From assembly GCA_007258455.2 (NCBI GenBank), contig VDFB02275596.1, positions 1 to 64,000 on the forward strand: 64,000 nucleotides of DNA. The letters run 5' to 3'. Each line of letters opens with the position of its first letter. Positions within the stretch are counted from its first letter, which is position 1. The position numbers and the translations under genes were made by a program. Positions 34,834-45,550 of this stretch are shown here, piece after piece. The stretch comes from Sequoia sempervirens. Taxonomy: Eukaryota; Streptophyta; Pinopsida; Cupressales; Cupressaceae. The notes under the pieces are model-generated. The model saw only the letters and a list, made by a program, of their open reading frames with translations, searched no databases and was not told the DNA's origin.

Positions 34834-35318
34834 CATCAAGGTGTAGGGAACCCTAAAATCACCTTGAGTCATCTACAGTTCTTGCAATGCATGCAAGATT
34901 CACTGCCAAACCCTAATAAAGTAAGCTATACAGTTAACTAGAAAGCTACCATCAGTTAACCAAAACATCTAATCTAAAAATGGACTATTGTGTGAGCATG
35001 CACGTCCTTATTGAAAGCGAGTTAACTGGAAGACTACCATCAGTTAACGTAAAACCCTAAAATAAAACTCCAAGTGTGTAAAGCTGATCTCATAATAGAT
35101 ATGCATGTGGTGACAACATCGAGTTAACTTGAAAAGGGTAAGGCCAAGTTTAACTCATGTGTGTAATGTCTATCCTGAGAGGTGGGAACTAAAGTTTACT
35201 GCCTGTGATCTCAAGCAACCAATCCCTCAACGAGATTGTTGACTGCATCACTATCTAGAGCTATGAGACTCTGACGAAGAATACTATGTCGATGCAGCAT
35301 ATCCTCACCAGTTGTGAT

Positions 35319-38197
35319 CTAAGACTGAAGTTCCCCTCTGCTCCTCGTTGCCTCGTCGAACAATGCTGACATGACTGTAAGCTGAGTAACCTTATAGCCA
35401 ACAGTCTCCCCACTGAAAATGGTATGAATGAGTGCCTGGAGCTCTGACTGAACATCGGTAAGCTCAACATAGGCACCACCCTCGATCTGATACCGGCATG
35501 GTAAGTGAGATACCAGAGTCCTCACAAACCAGAGTGCACTAGTGACGTGCTCTCTACTCTCAGCCAACTCTGATGCTAAAGTCTCTTCTATCTTCGCTCT
35601 GAAAACCAATTGTGTTTTCCAAGAGTAGATAGCTTCTCTGTCCTCCGCATCTGTGACTGCATCATATGCCACACTCAGGTAAGCAATCATAATCTCATCC
35701 CGGGGTTTGTTAATTGCCATATCCCTTCCCTCATCCTGAAGACGAAGACGGAGCTCTCGTGCATTGTACCGCAACTGATATAACTCTGTAAGCATAGCAC
35801 AGCCTCTAGCAACGAACTCCTCCTCCCATTCATCCAAACGCTTTCCATATGCAACCAAGTGATTGAGTTGAATTTGCTCTATTGGAGGCTCAAGCATCGG
35901 CGGGAGTGTGTTAATGGCATCGGGTCTATGTACAAGGCTAGAAATATATTGATGAAGCTATCTGATTTCAGCCTTGAGGGCTACCTTATCCTCTCCGTCC
36001 TTCAGTATTCTATCCCTGGCACTGTCTGTAGCAACTTTTAGGAGATCAACCTGAGTCTGGCATGTGCTGCGACCAAGGTTGACTATGATAACCTCAAAAT
36101 CCTGAGATTCTAACTCAGCCAAGCTCTTCCCCTGTGGAGGTACTGCAGTCTCAATGACAATCTCCATATCAGTGTTTCTCTCTATGTGAACCATGTTCTT
36201 GACTCTCTTATCTGGCGCATCCTGGTAAATGTCATCAAAATCAGAATGATTAAGGACATAGGATGGCTTCCTCCTCTTCCTTCCTAGCTGAGCTTCGATC
36301 CAAGATTGGTCTCGGCTAATGCTACTAGAAGGGTCTGCACTAGCGACAGGAGGTACTGATGAGAGTGAGTATGTAGAGGACCCACTGCGAGGTGGAGAGT
36401 CTAAATCCAATTCAATGAGAATTGGGGTAGGTGACTGATCTGGAACTGATGTAGGAACTTGAGGCTGAACCTCAGGTACTGGCGGGCTCTGAACTGACTC
36501 TGTGATAGGCTGTCTGTCAGGCTCTGTGTGTGTAACAGTGGCAAGCACCTTGCCCTTTGAATTGTTTGGCACTTGTACTTTCTTGGGAGGGTTACTCCTC
36601 TTCTTTTGTTTAGGTTTTGACGAGGAAGGTAACAAAGGATTCACCACTACTGGTGGCTCTACTCTAGGAACATTTACCCTCCTTGTCTTCTTGCTATCGA
36701 GGTAAAGTATACTGTTTTGGATAACTCTTCTTGACCTCTCCTTGACTGTTGCATATTCCTTGGCGTACCAATCAACTGCTGGCAACGGTTGTGTATAGAC
36801 CTGTTCTCTAAAAAACTAAGGAAGAACTTTTCCCTCATCATCTGATAAACCTCCCACATCTTCTGATAAGAAAACATAAATCTGTGAAAGAGAGAAGCGG
36901 CCATAACTGCGTCTGCGAACCTCGAAGTCATCTGCGCAATTTTCCTAGTAATCCTCCATAGAAGGCTCATGATATGTACCCCCAGCAAGGCGAGTTGTAT
37001 AATGACCTAAAAGGTCATAGGAACGTGCTTCGACAAGATACTTAAGATGATATCTCTTAAGCTCTTGTCCTGTAATCTTAGCATCAATTGCCGAATTGCA
37101 CCAATACATTCCAAACTGGAAAGGAAAATTGAGAGATGGTCTGTGCCTGCGGCATAGAAGACGATGAACATCATGCATCTGTCTCAGGAACTCCTGAAAG
37201 ATTGTTTTATCCGAAGGATAACGTGGAACATAGCTAGATTTCCTGTAAAGCCGTACACTCGGACGTAGGTGTATGTTGGGAACTGAATAAACCAATCTGC
37301 CCATCCATCCATCGCTGCCCTAGCAACTGTTGAGATACGAATGTGCAACTCCCGGTCCAAATTCCTCACTGTATAAGTCAGAAAAGCCTCATGAACACGC
37401 TTGAAATGACGTTCAGCTCTGGTGAACTCAAGCTGATCATAATACTTGTAAACTTTCTGAACATTGAGAATGCCCACGGTGTTTAGTCCTCAGAACTGAC
37501 CCTGATAAGCGATCAAGTACACGAGATATGAACACATGTGAAACTCATGGGCAACTAGGAAACCGGTGATCTGCCTATGGAGAACATCGTTGATGAAGGA
37601 TGCCCAGTCATAATGCTCCTGCCCAGAAATGATGCGACCAATAATGTAATACATCCAAGGCTAGAAAACATTTGCATGCTCTTGACCTGAGACACGATTC
37701 AAGAGTGTGATTAGAATCGCATACTCATCCTTGTATTCACCACGACCCACATTGTTTGGAAATCTGTTCTTTGCTTGTTTTAACCATATTTCTGCCATCT
37801 TTTTCTGACACTTGTCCACATCAGCATCGAACGCCTGCTCACACTGCTCCATAGAAATAACTAGGCTGTCAGGGTGTTGAGGAATACCAAAACTCCTTTC
37901 GATGTCTAGAGGCTTGAGACTGCAAATGACTTGTCCGTCAACTGACACTATCTCACGAGTAGTAGGATTGTAATGCTTAATACAAGCCATCATGAATTCC
38001 ACACAGTGAACGGAGATAGGTATGGAAGCGGCCTCTAGTAAACCAGACTGCTCAATGTTTTGAATGATTGAAGCTCTGATCTTAACAGGATCAAGAACTG
38101 CTTCTAGCAACACCTTGTGAAGATCTGTCTCAACCAACCTGTGAAAATCATGAGTAAGGACTGTTTTGGTCCTGTATTCGAGTTGAGTGAACTGCAT
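35319..38197 (-). pseudogene. LTR-encoded accessory ORF of G3, unknown family
   Basis: Consecutive minus-strand frames (38197-37661, 37477-36945, 36785-35958, 35897-35319) make one protein of roughly 950 codons with few breaks. It shows M-M-A-C-I-K-H-Y-N-P, L-K-P-L-D-I-E-R-S-F-G-I-P, W-F-I-Q-F-P-T-Y-T-Y-V-R-V, Y-P-S-D-K, a Pro/Ser/Lys-rich middle with P-K-Q-K-K-R-S (a possible nuclear localisation signal), and a long charged helical C-terminus. The first half parallels the ORF in E's LTR block for block. No retroviral enzyme motif is seen. It is the best-preserved copy in the window, with breaks near 37650, 37184-37304, 36945-36988 and 35897-35958. Some breaks could be introns rather than damage. 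Function unknown. Confidence 0.65.
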
Positions 38198-38199
38198 TC

Positions 38200-40900
38200 T
38201 GAAAAACTTGCCTGTTGACTGTGAACTTGACTATATTCTGACAAGATTTCTGGAAGCTAAAAATAGCCTACGAGAGTTAAAAAAATAGCCTTTCGAAGAC
38301 TTATTTTCAGCGAAAAATCTGAAATATGGGTTTTGTCTAGAAAAGGATTCTAAGACAACCCAGAACGTCAGTTTTGCGAAAATTCAACTTCTACTTGATT
38401 GTACAAAGATTTTCCACTTGAGAAATTTAGTAACTCGAGAACGAATGTTCTGAAGTTAAAAATTCATGAAAAATCAAACGCACATTTCTAACTCGAGGAA
38501 ATTATATGAGAATGATCCAGATACTGAAACTTGTAGAATTTGCCAATTTTAGGAACATGCAAATTGTATTTTGTGAGAAATATGAGATTGAAGGATGAAA
38601 AAGATGTTTTTTGTACTACTCTTTTTCTGTGAAAATCGCCTTAGATTTCTTGAAATTGCTAATAACTGTGAACTTGAATCTGCAAAAGATTAGTTAGGTA
38701 AAATCGCCTTTGGAAATTGATGAAGATTTTGCCTTTGAACTGGAAGAATTCGCCTTGTTTTGAAAACCACAAATTTTCCTCTTGAAATTTGCGCCTTTGA
38801 TTATGAAGAAATTCAAATTTCTCTTTTGAAATTATCTTAAGAAAATATGAATTTACAATGAAATTTGAGAGTGCGCCTTTGATTTCTTCAAAAATTTGTG
38901 AATTTATTTAAGGAAAATGCCTTTGTTCATGAAGAAATACGAATTCCTTTTGAAACTTGGAGAATTTGCGAATTGATTTTGAATGAATACGCCTTTGAGA
39001 ATTGATAAAACCACAAATTTCTCTTAATACATTTTTTTTTTGAAAAATACGCCTTTGAATATTGAAGGATTGCGCCTTGGATCTAGAAAACGCTTTGGAT
39101 CTTGAAATACGCCTTTGATCTCTGAAGAACTTGCGAATTTTGTTACTATGAACTCCCTTAAAGGTGTGTGCCTTCTCTTCTTGAAGAAATACGAATTGCT
39201 TTGAAGTTGCTTTGAAAATTGATAAACTTCGATTTCCCTTTGAAGATATGAATTAGCTTTGAAAAACACGAATTTCACTTAAGATTGAATTTTCTCTTAA
39301 TGAAATCGAATTTCCTTTGAAAGCTCTGTGAATAATAATGAAGATGGCGCCATGTTTAAATAAGAAGAAATTCACACCAATTGGTAACTGCAAGAATTCA
39401 AAACCCTGACAAGAATAGAAGACCTCTAATTGGCTGCCCTTCAGTTCCACTGCCACTGACTGGAAGTTCGAATTTGAATAAATAATAAAATATTTATTAT
39501 CATGCAATTAGCAAAGGCTCCAAAAATAGAAAATTTCCATTTTTAATGCTAATATTGCAAAATAAATATTAAATATTTTGAACTTCAGTTGACAATTCAG
39601 ATGAAGCTTTAGAATTCATCGTTAGACTTCAACGATTCTGAAAAGTCATCTCTTGAGCTCATAGGCGTCCATTTGCTCAAGATACTTCACTTTTTACTAA
39701 CTTCCTATTTTATAGCTGACAAAACGTCACAATTGGCCAACTTCGACACTGTATTTTGAGTGACTGGGAGATACTGAGATTGAACTGAGATATTCATCGG
39801 AAAGCCTACTGAACAAGGAAGAAATGTCTGCTTGGAGACACTACTGCAAAATCCATCGTTTAACCCCTTGAAAAATTAGGCGCCTTTGATTAAATTGCTT
39901 TTACGGGTTCCAGACTTAAGCCATTTCTCAAACTACCATCTGACACTTCAAATGGCTGCTGACGGTGAACGATGAACCCTACCGACAGGAAACGAGACTC
40001 ACTGCATGCCTGGCGACATTCTGCATCCAACGACTGTATGCATGACACCTGAAAGCTGTGTTAAGGGCCTCAAAAGTAAAAGCGCCCCTGGCTCTTAGTT
40101 GCATTGATGTCATTTTAACGAAAGTTGAACTTTCAACCAAGTACCCTACTTTGACCCCTGAAATCTAGAGCTGGGATGACCCGATTCAGGCACTATCTGT
40201 TTTAACGGACAGCCAGAAGGGCCCACAAGAGAAGTCTCTGGAAGTGACGAAGCAAGAAAACTACTTCTAAGACCTCAAAAATGCCAGTGATTTTATTTAA
40301 AATATCCGCTCTAGACTTAGCCATTTTTCGGATATCTTCACTTTGCAATATTACACCAAAGACCTCGCACGTACGAGCGTTTGCCAAATCCCGAAGGCTG
40401 ACGGCTAGGCTCTTTGGATAGATAAAATGATTACGCTCAAAAGCCGTGAAGACTTTGAACGCGAACGGGCTCATCTGATAGGCCTAAAGGCTAGGCACCT
40501 CTGGACTGTAGAAATACACTGCAAATTGTATGTTGTTCCACCCGTGAAATTACGTGCTTGGTAAAACCTCTGCCACGATCACCTGGAATGTCGGATCGAC
40601 AAGCTAGATGATGCATCGCAGAGCTAGGCTAGAGTATTACTGATGTTAGGAAGACTCTGTCTGCAAATTTTTCCATTTGAAGGGTCCTTTAAACCAGCAC
40701 CCCTGGGCTGTACTTGCACTGGGAACAAATAGAGAAGCTCAGAAACGTGAAAACTCCATTTTAAGTTGATCTTCAGATGATTGCCTCTGGAATTCTAGGA
40801 TTCGGATTACTATGTATGATATCTCGTTGGATAAGTAGACTAGTCGAGAACAGATTGACTGTATCTACCATCAAAAATGTTGAGATTTACCCCCTCTTTT
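38200..40900. other. U3 part of G3 with degenerate GCCTTTGA repeats
   Basis: Between about 38640 and 39320 the sequence is built from diverged short units around (a/t)cgcctttga and gaatttgcgaatt. No domain-bearing frame is present. A minus-strand start near 39350 (TATTTAAAC followed by ATGGCGCC) resembles the position of the candidate internal promoter in E. Confidence 0.4.
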
Positions 40901-41445
40901 AGATGGGCGCCCTCAAGCTAGACTTACGCTTTTTCCTGAAAAAGACAAAATTTTCCATATCTAGAACTTTGAGAATTTCCGCTTCTGTCGCTGTTTGCCG
41001 GAGTTGCAGGTCTCAGAATACTTCGCTAGATAGCTCAACGGATAGCCAAACTGATTCTGAAGAGATTGACTGGATTCTTGAACACTTTCAACAAGATCTT
41101 AGCCTTCAACAAGCTGGGCACCCTTGGGCTATACTTGTGCTTTTGGCTTTTCCTCTAAGAAATCTTCATCTTTTGACCACTGAAAACTCTGTCTCGATCA
41201 CTGGAATGACCATGTGTAATGTGAAACGTCATCGTGAGATGCCCCTCCATCGTGAAAAGCTCTATTCTGAGTCTCTGCTTCAGGTTCTGTTCAATAAAAC
41301 TGACTTTGACTGACAAAATATTAACAAAAACTCCATGCTTGATATTGCCCAAAACTGTATTCTACATCATTTTAGCAAGATTTAAACTTTTTAATGCAAA
41401 ATGCCTCGATGAAGCAAAAAATTTAGTTTTGGGTACAACAAAGCA

Positions 41446-41673
41446 GCTAGTCGGTCAGACAGTGAAGATGTCATACCGACCTGGCTCTAATGGAGGCTGA
41501 GCCTGTAACTACTGAGGCATAATTCCAACAGAGCAGGCCCCTTACTAAACTCCTTGTGAAATGTCATCAAATGCATGAAATAACCCTCAATGGAGATATC
41601 CCATTTGGCCCTTATGAACATCTGCATATAGATGCCTTGCCTGATTGAGCTTGAGGGTGATAATTAGGTAACA
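41446..41673 (-). repeat. 5' LTR of G1, remainder beyond G3
   Basis: Aligns with 24326-24553 of the other LTR and ends ...GATAATTAGGTAACA at 41673, directly before the GGGAT duplication (41674-41678). Confidence 0.9.
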
Positions 41674-41678
41674 GGGAT

Positions 41679-42342
41679 AATAGTTGGATGAAAACTTAAG
41701 TGTAATTTTGTAATCAAAGGCCCAACTAGCTAACTTAAGGGAAGCAAATGTAAGACCATTATCGCAAACTAAAGCAAATGGACAACCAAAGTGGTTTAAA
41801 ATAAAACTTTCCAAAAAATTAGTAACTACTTCAGTTGTACATTGCCTACATGCTATTGCTTCAGTCCATCTAGTGCAATAATCAGTAGTGGTCAGAATAT
41901 ACCTATGGCCTGTAGAGGATGGTGGGCTTACTAGACCAATGAAGTCGAATCTCCACTGAGTAAGAGGCCTTACCTCTACAGTTGGTTGGAGTGGGACAAC
42001 AACATTCCTCTCCCTGGTAGCGGTGGTTTGACAAACATGACAGGATATGACATGGTTGTGTGCATCTTTGAATACCGTTTTCCAATAGTACTCCACCTGT
42101 AGAATCCAATGGGCGATCGAGGGGCCAGATCTGTGGCCAATTCTAAGCTTGTCATGAAACTCCTTCAACACCTGGGCTACTTCTTCTTTTCCAAGGCACC
42201 TAAGATAGATTCCTTCATGATTTCTCTTGTATAGTATGGCTCCTTGCAACATGTAACTACTACTCTTCAATCTCAAAGCACATTTTTGTACTCCTTGTAG
42301 CCACGACATGCACTTGTTGTTTAGCAGATAGTAGACGATCAT
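41679..42342 (-). pseudogene. N-terminal and core part of E integrase (split by G1)
   Basis: The minus strand shows a zinc-binding region (H...C-H-V-C), W-R-F-D-F-I-G-L (first catalytic Asp), V-C-D-N-G-L-T-F (second Asp), and S-S-N-Y-Y-P at the break. The third catalytic residue is 19.3 kb away at about 22360. The frame is open throughout this part, so this integrase was in good condition when G1 landed. Confidence 0.85.
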
Positions 42343-42990
42343 GTGTCATAGTACCATTGACCTAGGTAAACATCCTCTGAGTGGTATTGTTGCAATGTAA
42401 GCTTAGGTCATGTTTCTGCTATTGTGCGAGTGAGGGCCTTCCCCCAAACCAACTTCATGGGCTGAATCTCCATGTCATATTCTTGTAGTAGCATGACCCA
42501 TTTTTCTCTTCTTTTCCCTAACTCATTTTATATTAGTAAGGTCTTGAAAGCTGGATTTGGCACAATTGCAAACACCTTGTTTCATAGAATATCTAGGGCC
42601 AGAATTTCTTGACACCTCTTACCAAATCATATGCTTGCTTTTCAACATTATGGTAATGCAATTTCACATCTTTCAATAGACCACTCATAAATGCAATGGG
42701 GTGCTTGTTCCCTTCATCATCTTTCTCCATTAACATGCTAGCACACGAATGATCTAAGGCAAAGGAGAATGTAAAATGGCCTCAAATAGTCTGGGTTGAC
42801 CAGCACTAAAGCATCTGCAATGACCCTCTTAATTTCTTCAAAAGCCTACTTTGCTTCTGGTGTCCATTCTACCTTGGCATCTTGTTTAAGCATGGCATTC
42901 AAGGGTTTGACTATTTCAACAAAGCCTGTGATGAACTTCTGGATGAAGTTGATTTTTCCAAAGAAAGACTTCATTTCCTTTTTGCTGCCA
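42343..42990 (-). pseudogene. RT-linked RNase H region of E, heavily decayed
   Basis: The minus strand retains scattered gypsy RNase H/connection phrases (A-F-E-E-I-K, E-W-T-P-E-A-K near 42860 and R-R-E-K-W-V near 42500) between many stops. Confidence 0.5.
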
Positions 42991-43880
42991 GGAGGCTAAA
43001 TCTTCAATATAGCTTGTATGTGCTCCAGATGTATGGAGATCCCTTTCTCTGAGATCACATGCCCTAACAGCTTTCCTTCAGTTACTCTAAAGATGCACTT
43101 CTTCAGGTTTAATGAAATACTGAATTCCCTGCATTTTTGAAAGACTTTGCACAAATCGGAGATGTGGTCTCCTCTTTTCTTTGAAAACACAGTGAGATCA
43201 TCCATATATATGATGATGCATTTTCCAATGAGATCCTTGAAGGCTATGTCCATAGCGCACTAAAATGTAGCGCCCACATTAATTAAGTCAAATGACATCC
43301 TTCTGTATGCAAACATTCCCCATTATGTGTTGAATGTGGTTTTGTGTCTGTCTTGATATTGCACCATCACCTGGTTATATCTAGAGTAGCTATCAAGAAA
43401 TGACATCATTTGGGACCCATTCACAATCTATAACACCCCATCCAGCGAGGGCACTGGATAGTTATCCTTTCCAAAAGCTCTATTTAGATTCTTGAAGTCC
43501 ACGCACAGTCTAATTTCCCCATTCTTCTTCCTGACCAGGACCAAATTCGCCACCCATGTAGAATGTCAGACTGGGAATATGATTCGGGTAGACAATAGCT
43601 TCTGAACTTCTTTGAAGATAATAGGCTCCAATAGTGCATTGATTGGGCGCTCACGCTGTTGGAAAGGTCTCACATCTGGCTTAAGGGGAATGGTATGAGT
43701 GATAATTGATGTATCATATATTTTTAGGTCTTCTTATCCCCAAGAAATTACATCATGAAAAGTGTGCAGGGCATCAACAATTCCTTTTCTTTCCTTCGGG
43801 GTGCATACCTTGCCAATGAATTTTTTTTTGACTTCTTCAGCCATACCAATATTGTGAGCATCACATTGATTGTCTATTGA
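42991..43880 (-). pseudogene. reverse transcriptase of E
   Basis: Minus-strand motifs in order: R-L-C-V-D-F-K-N-L-N-R, a region with Y-R-R-M-S-F, an N-V-G-A-T-F block, I-I-Y-M-D-D-L-T-V-F-S at about 43205, and L-L-G-H-V-I-S-E-K-G-I. The catalytic Y-M-D-D is intact, but stops interrupt the finger and palm segments. Confidence 0.8.
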
Positions 43881-44199
43881 CTCTTTCTTGGTCTATTGAT
43901 CTTGGTCCCTTATCTGGTCCAGGTCAAAGATTCTTTCTAATTGGACCATGCCTCGTGGTATTGTGTTAGTCTTCAAGTTGATCACTCCCTCTATGTCAAG
44001 CTCAGCCTCCTCTGGTTTTGTTTCATTAATGGTTTGAGATGAAAATACGTCTGTACTTGTGATGAATTCAAGGATGTGTTTGTCATCATTAAACACTTGG
44101 AAGTGAGTGACATTGTCGAGCACCGACGGGGTAGAGGTGAGCTCTACGATGAACTTCTTTAGGCCAATCAAGGACAAAGGTTGGAGGGTACTTGCTGCT

Positions 44200-44580
44200 T
44201 GAGCTAATGCATCGACAATATGATTCTTGCTACGTGGGATCAACTAAATATTGAATGCATCTAACCCTTCTATAAGATCACATACCCTGTGTCTATAGTT
44301 TTCTAACCTTCTATCATGACAAGAGTATAGTTTCCTAACTTGCTTCACAACTAGCTCAGAATCACCAAAGACTTGCAACCTTTTGACTTTCTTTTTCAAT
44401 GCCACTAGTAATCCATGAACTAATGCTTTGTATTCTACTACATTATTTGTGTAGTAAAATTGAGGTCTATGGGAAGAAAAATGCGTCTTACTCGTGGGAC
44501 TGATGAGCTCGAAGCCAGCTACCGCTCCTTGCTTGGATTTGGACCCATCAAAATGTAGTGTTCAAAACTTAGGGGGACCC
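44200..44580 (-). pseudogene. additional RNase H domain of E, located between protease and RT
   Basis: Complete acidic signature on the minus strand: L-H-F-D-G-S-K-S-K-Q-G-A (Asp), N-N-V-V-E-Y-K-A-L-V-H-G-L (Glu), V-F-G-D-S-E-L-V-V-K-Q-V (Asp), K-N-H-I-V-D-A-L-A (Asp). It is almost fully open, with one stop near 44245. It lies upstream of RT, as in G1. Confidence 0.75.
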
Positions 44581-44599
44581 TGAACTTTGGAACTAGTTG

Positions 44600-45260
44600 A
44601 GCATGCTTCCTTTCTTGGTTGTGCATCCAAACCTTTGGTATCATTAGGTGGCTATGGAGATCTAGGTTGGTCTTGATCTCGCTGTCCTTCTTGAGGGCTC
44701 TCTTTCAGAGCAACCCATCCCTTGATATTATCCACTGCACTTTGGCACATGAAACATTCAAACTCAGAAAGAATTGCATCATGCACCTGACACCAACTGG
44801 GCAACATTAACTCTTTGAAGTCCATCCTAGTTCCCAAGCTGAGTTGGTCTTGCACACATTTTTGCATAAACTCTTGGAAACTGTCCAACAAGCCAAGGCA
44901 TCTGTCATCTTGGGACTCTTTGTCATCGGATTCAACCAACAATTTTGTGCTATTCACGAGGGAAGTTAGATTGATAGGAAGATCACACAACATGAGGAAT
45001 TCCTCTACACTTTCTTCATTATCCTGGTAAGCAACGAGACAATAATTTCCCAGTTCCATTTATGTAGACAACACCTCATTTGTATTGTTGTACTCAGTAA
45101 TCATGAAATTCATCCTAGGCTCTTGATCAATGCGGATCTTATTAGGCAGTCCCTTCCAAGGCAGCCAACAGTGAGAATAATTGAGTGAAGCATAACCATT
45201 TAAGGCTCAGGTGAAATCCCTTCAAAGTAGAATGTCGTAGGTGTCTAGCATATCAGTAAC
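44600..45260 (-). pseudogene. linker ORF between protease and RNase H of E
   Basis: A 135-codon open frame (45059-44652) is rich in Glu, Asp and Cys and has no recognised domain. It separates protease from the upstream RNase H. It may be a polyprotein linker. Confidence 0.45.
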
Positions 45261-45540
45261 CTAAATATCTATAACTTGCTGGACTCTTGGATCCACCGCA
45301 ATCTGCGTGGGAATTCTATTCAATTCCCCTACTATGTTTACCTTTGTCTTGTCCAACTGAGTTACCTTATGTTGGGAGGGGGTTGGATTTATTCCTTGGG
45401 CTTTGCATACTGCCAATGGAATGACATTGGTTGAGGCTCCTAAATCTAGCAAACAGTTGTGCAAATTCTTGCCAAATATTCTGATTGTTGTAAAGAAAGG
45501 AAGGGTCTCCAGTTTCCCTTGGAACAACCCTACTGAAACA
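45261..45540 (-). pseudogene. aspartic protease of E
   Basis: The minus-strand frame contains L-L-D-L-G-A-S-T-N-V-I-P, the retropepsin active site (D-L-G-A in place of the usual D-S/T-G-A), followed by V-N-I-V-G-E-L. It is about 88 codons, open, ending at a stop near 45261. Confidence 0.75.
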
Positions 45541-45550
45541 TCAGCCTAGG

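Larger units (their letters stand above)
33904..41440 (-). mobile_element. G3: 7.5-kb probable solo LTR with accessory ORF, nested in G1 LTR
   Basis: AAGCA at 33899-33903 and 41441-41445 brackets the insertion, which interrupts G1's LTR exactly where the other G1 LTR is continuous. The ends are TGTTGGCATAAC... and ...GGGTACAACA, with TG...CA termini and short TGTTG/CAACA inversion. There are no gag, protease, RT or integrase motifs and no terminal direct repeat. With a TATA box about 920 bases from one end, it fits a solo LTR rather than a complete element. It carries an ORF homologous to that in E's LTR. Confidence 0.75.
22381..41673 (-). mobile_element. element G1: gypsy retrotransposon nested in E integrase
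   Basis: GGGAT at 22376-22380 and 41674-41678 brackets the insertion, and the E integrase frame stops at one side and resumes at the other. LTRs begin TGTTGTCACC (22381 and 30987) and end AGGTAACA (24553 and 41673). G1 is minus-strand, with gag-pol from 30791 to 24859. Its right-hand (5') LTR is itself split by G3. Excluding G3, G1 is about 11.8 kb. Integrase catalytic residues and the RT Y-L-D-D are still present, although stops occur. Confidence 0.9.

Noticed and set aside
33904..41440. G3 as a DNA transposon with inverted termini
   Set aside because: The terminal inversion is only about five clear bases, and the 5-bp duplication with TG...CA ends fits an LTR insertion better; no transposase was seen.
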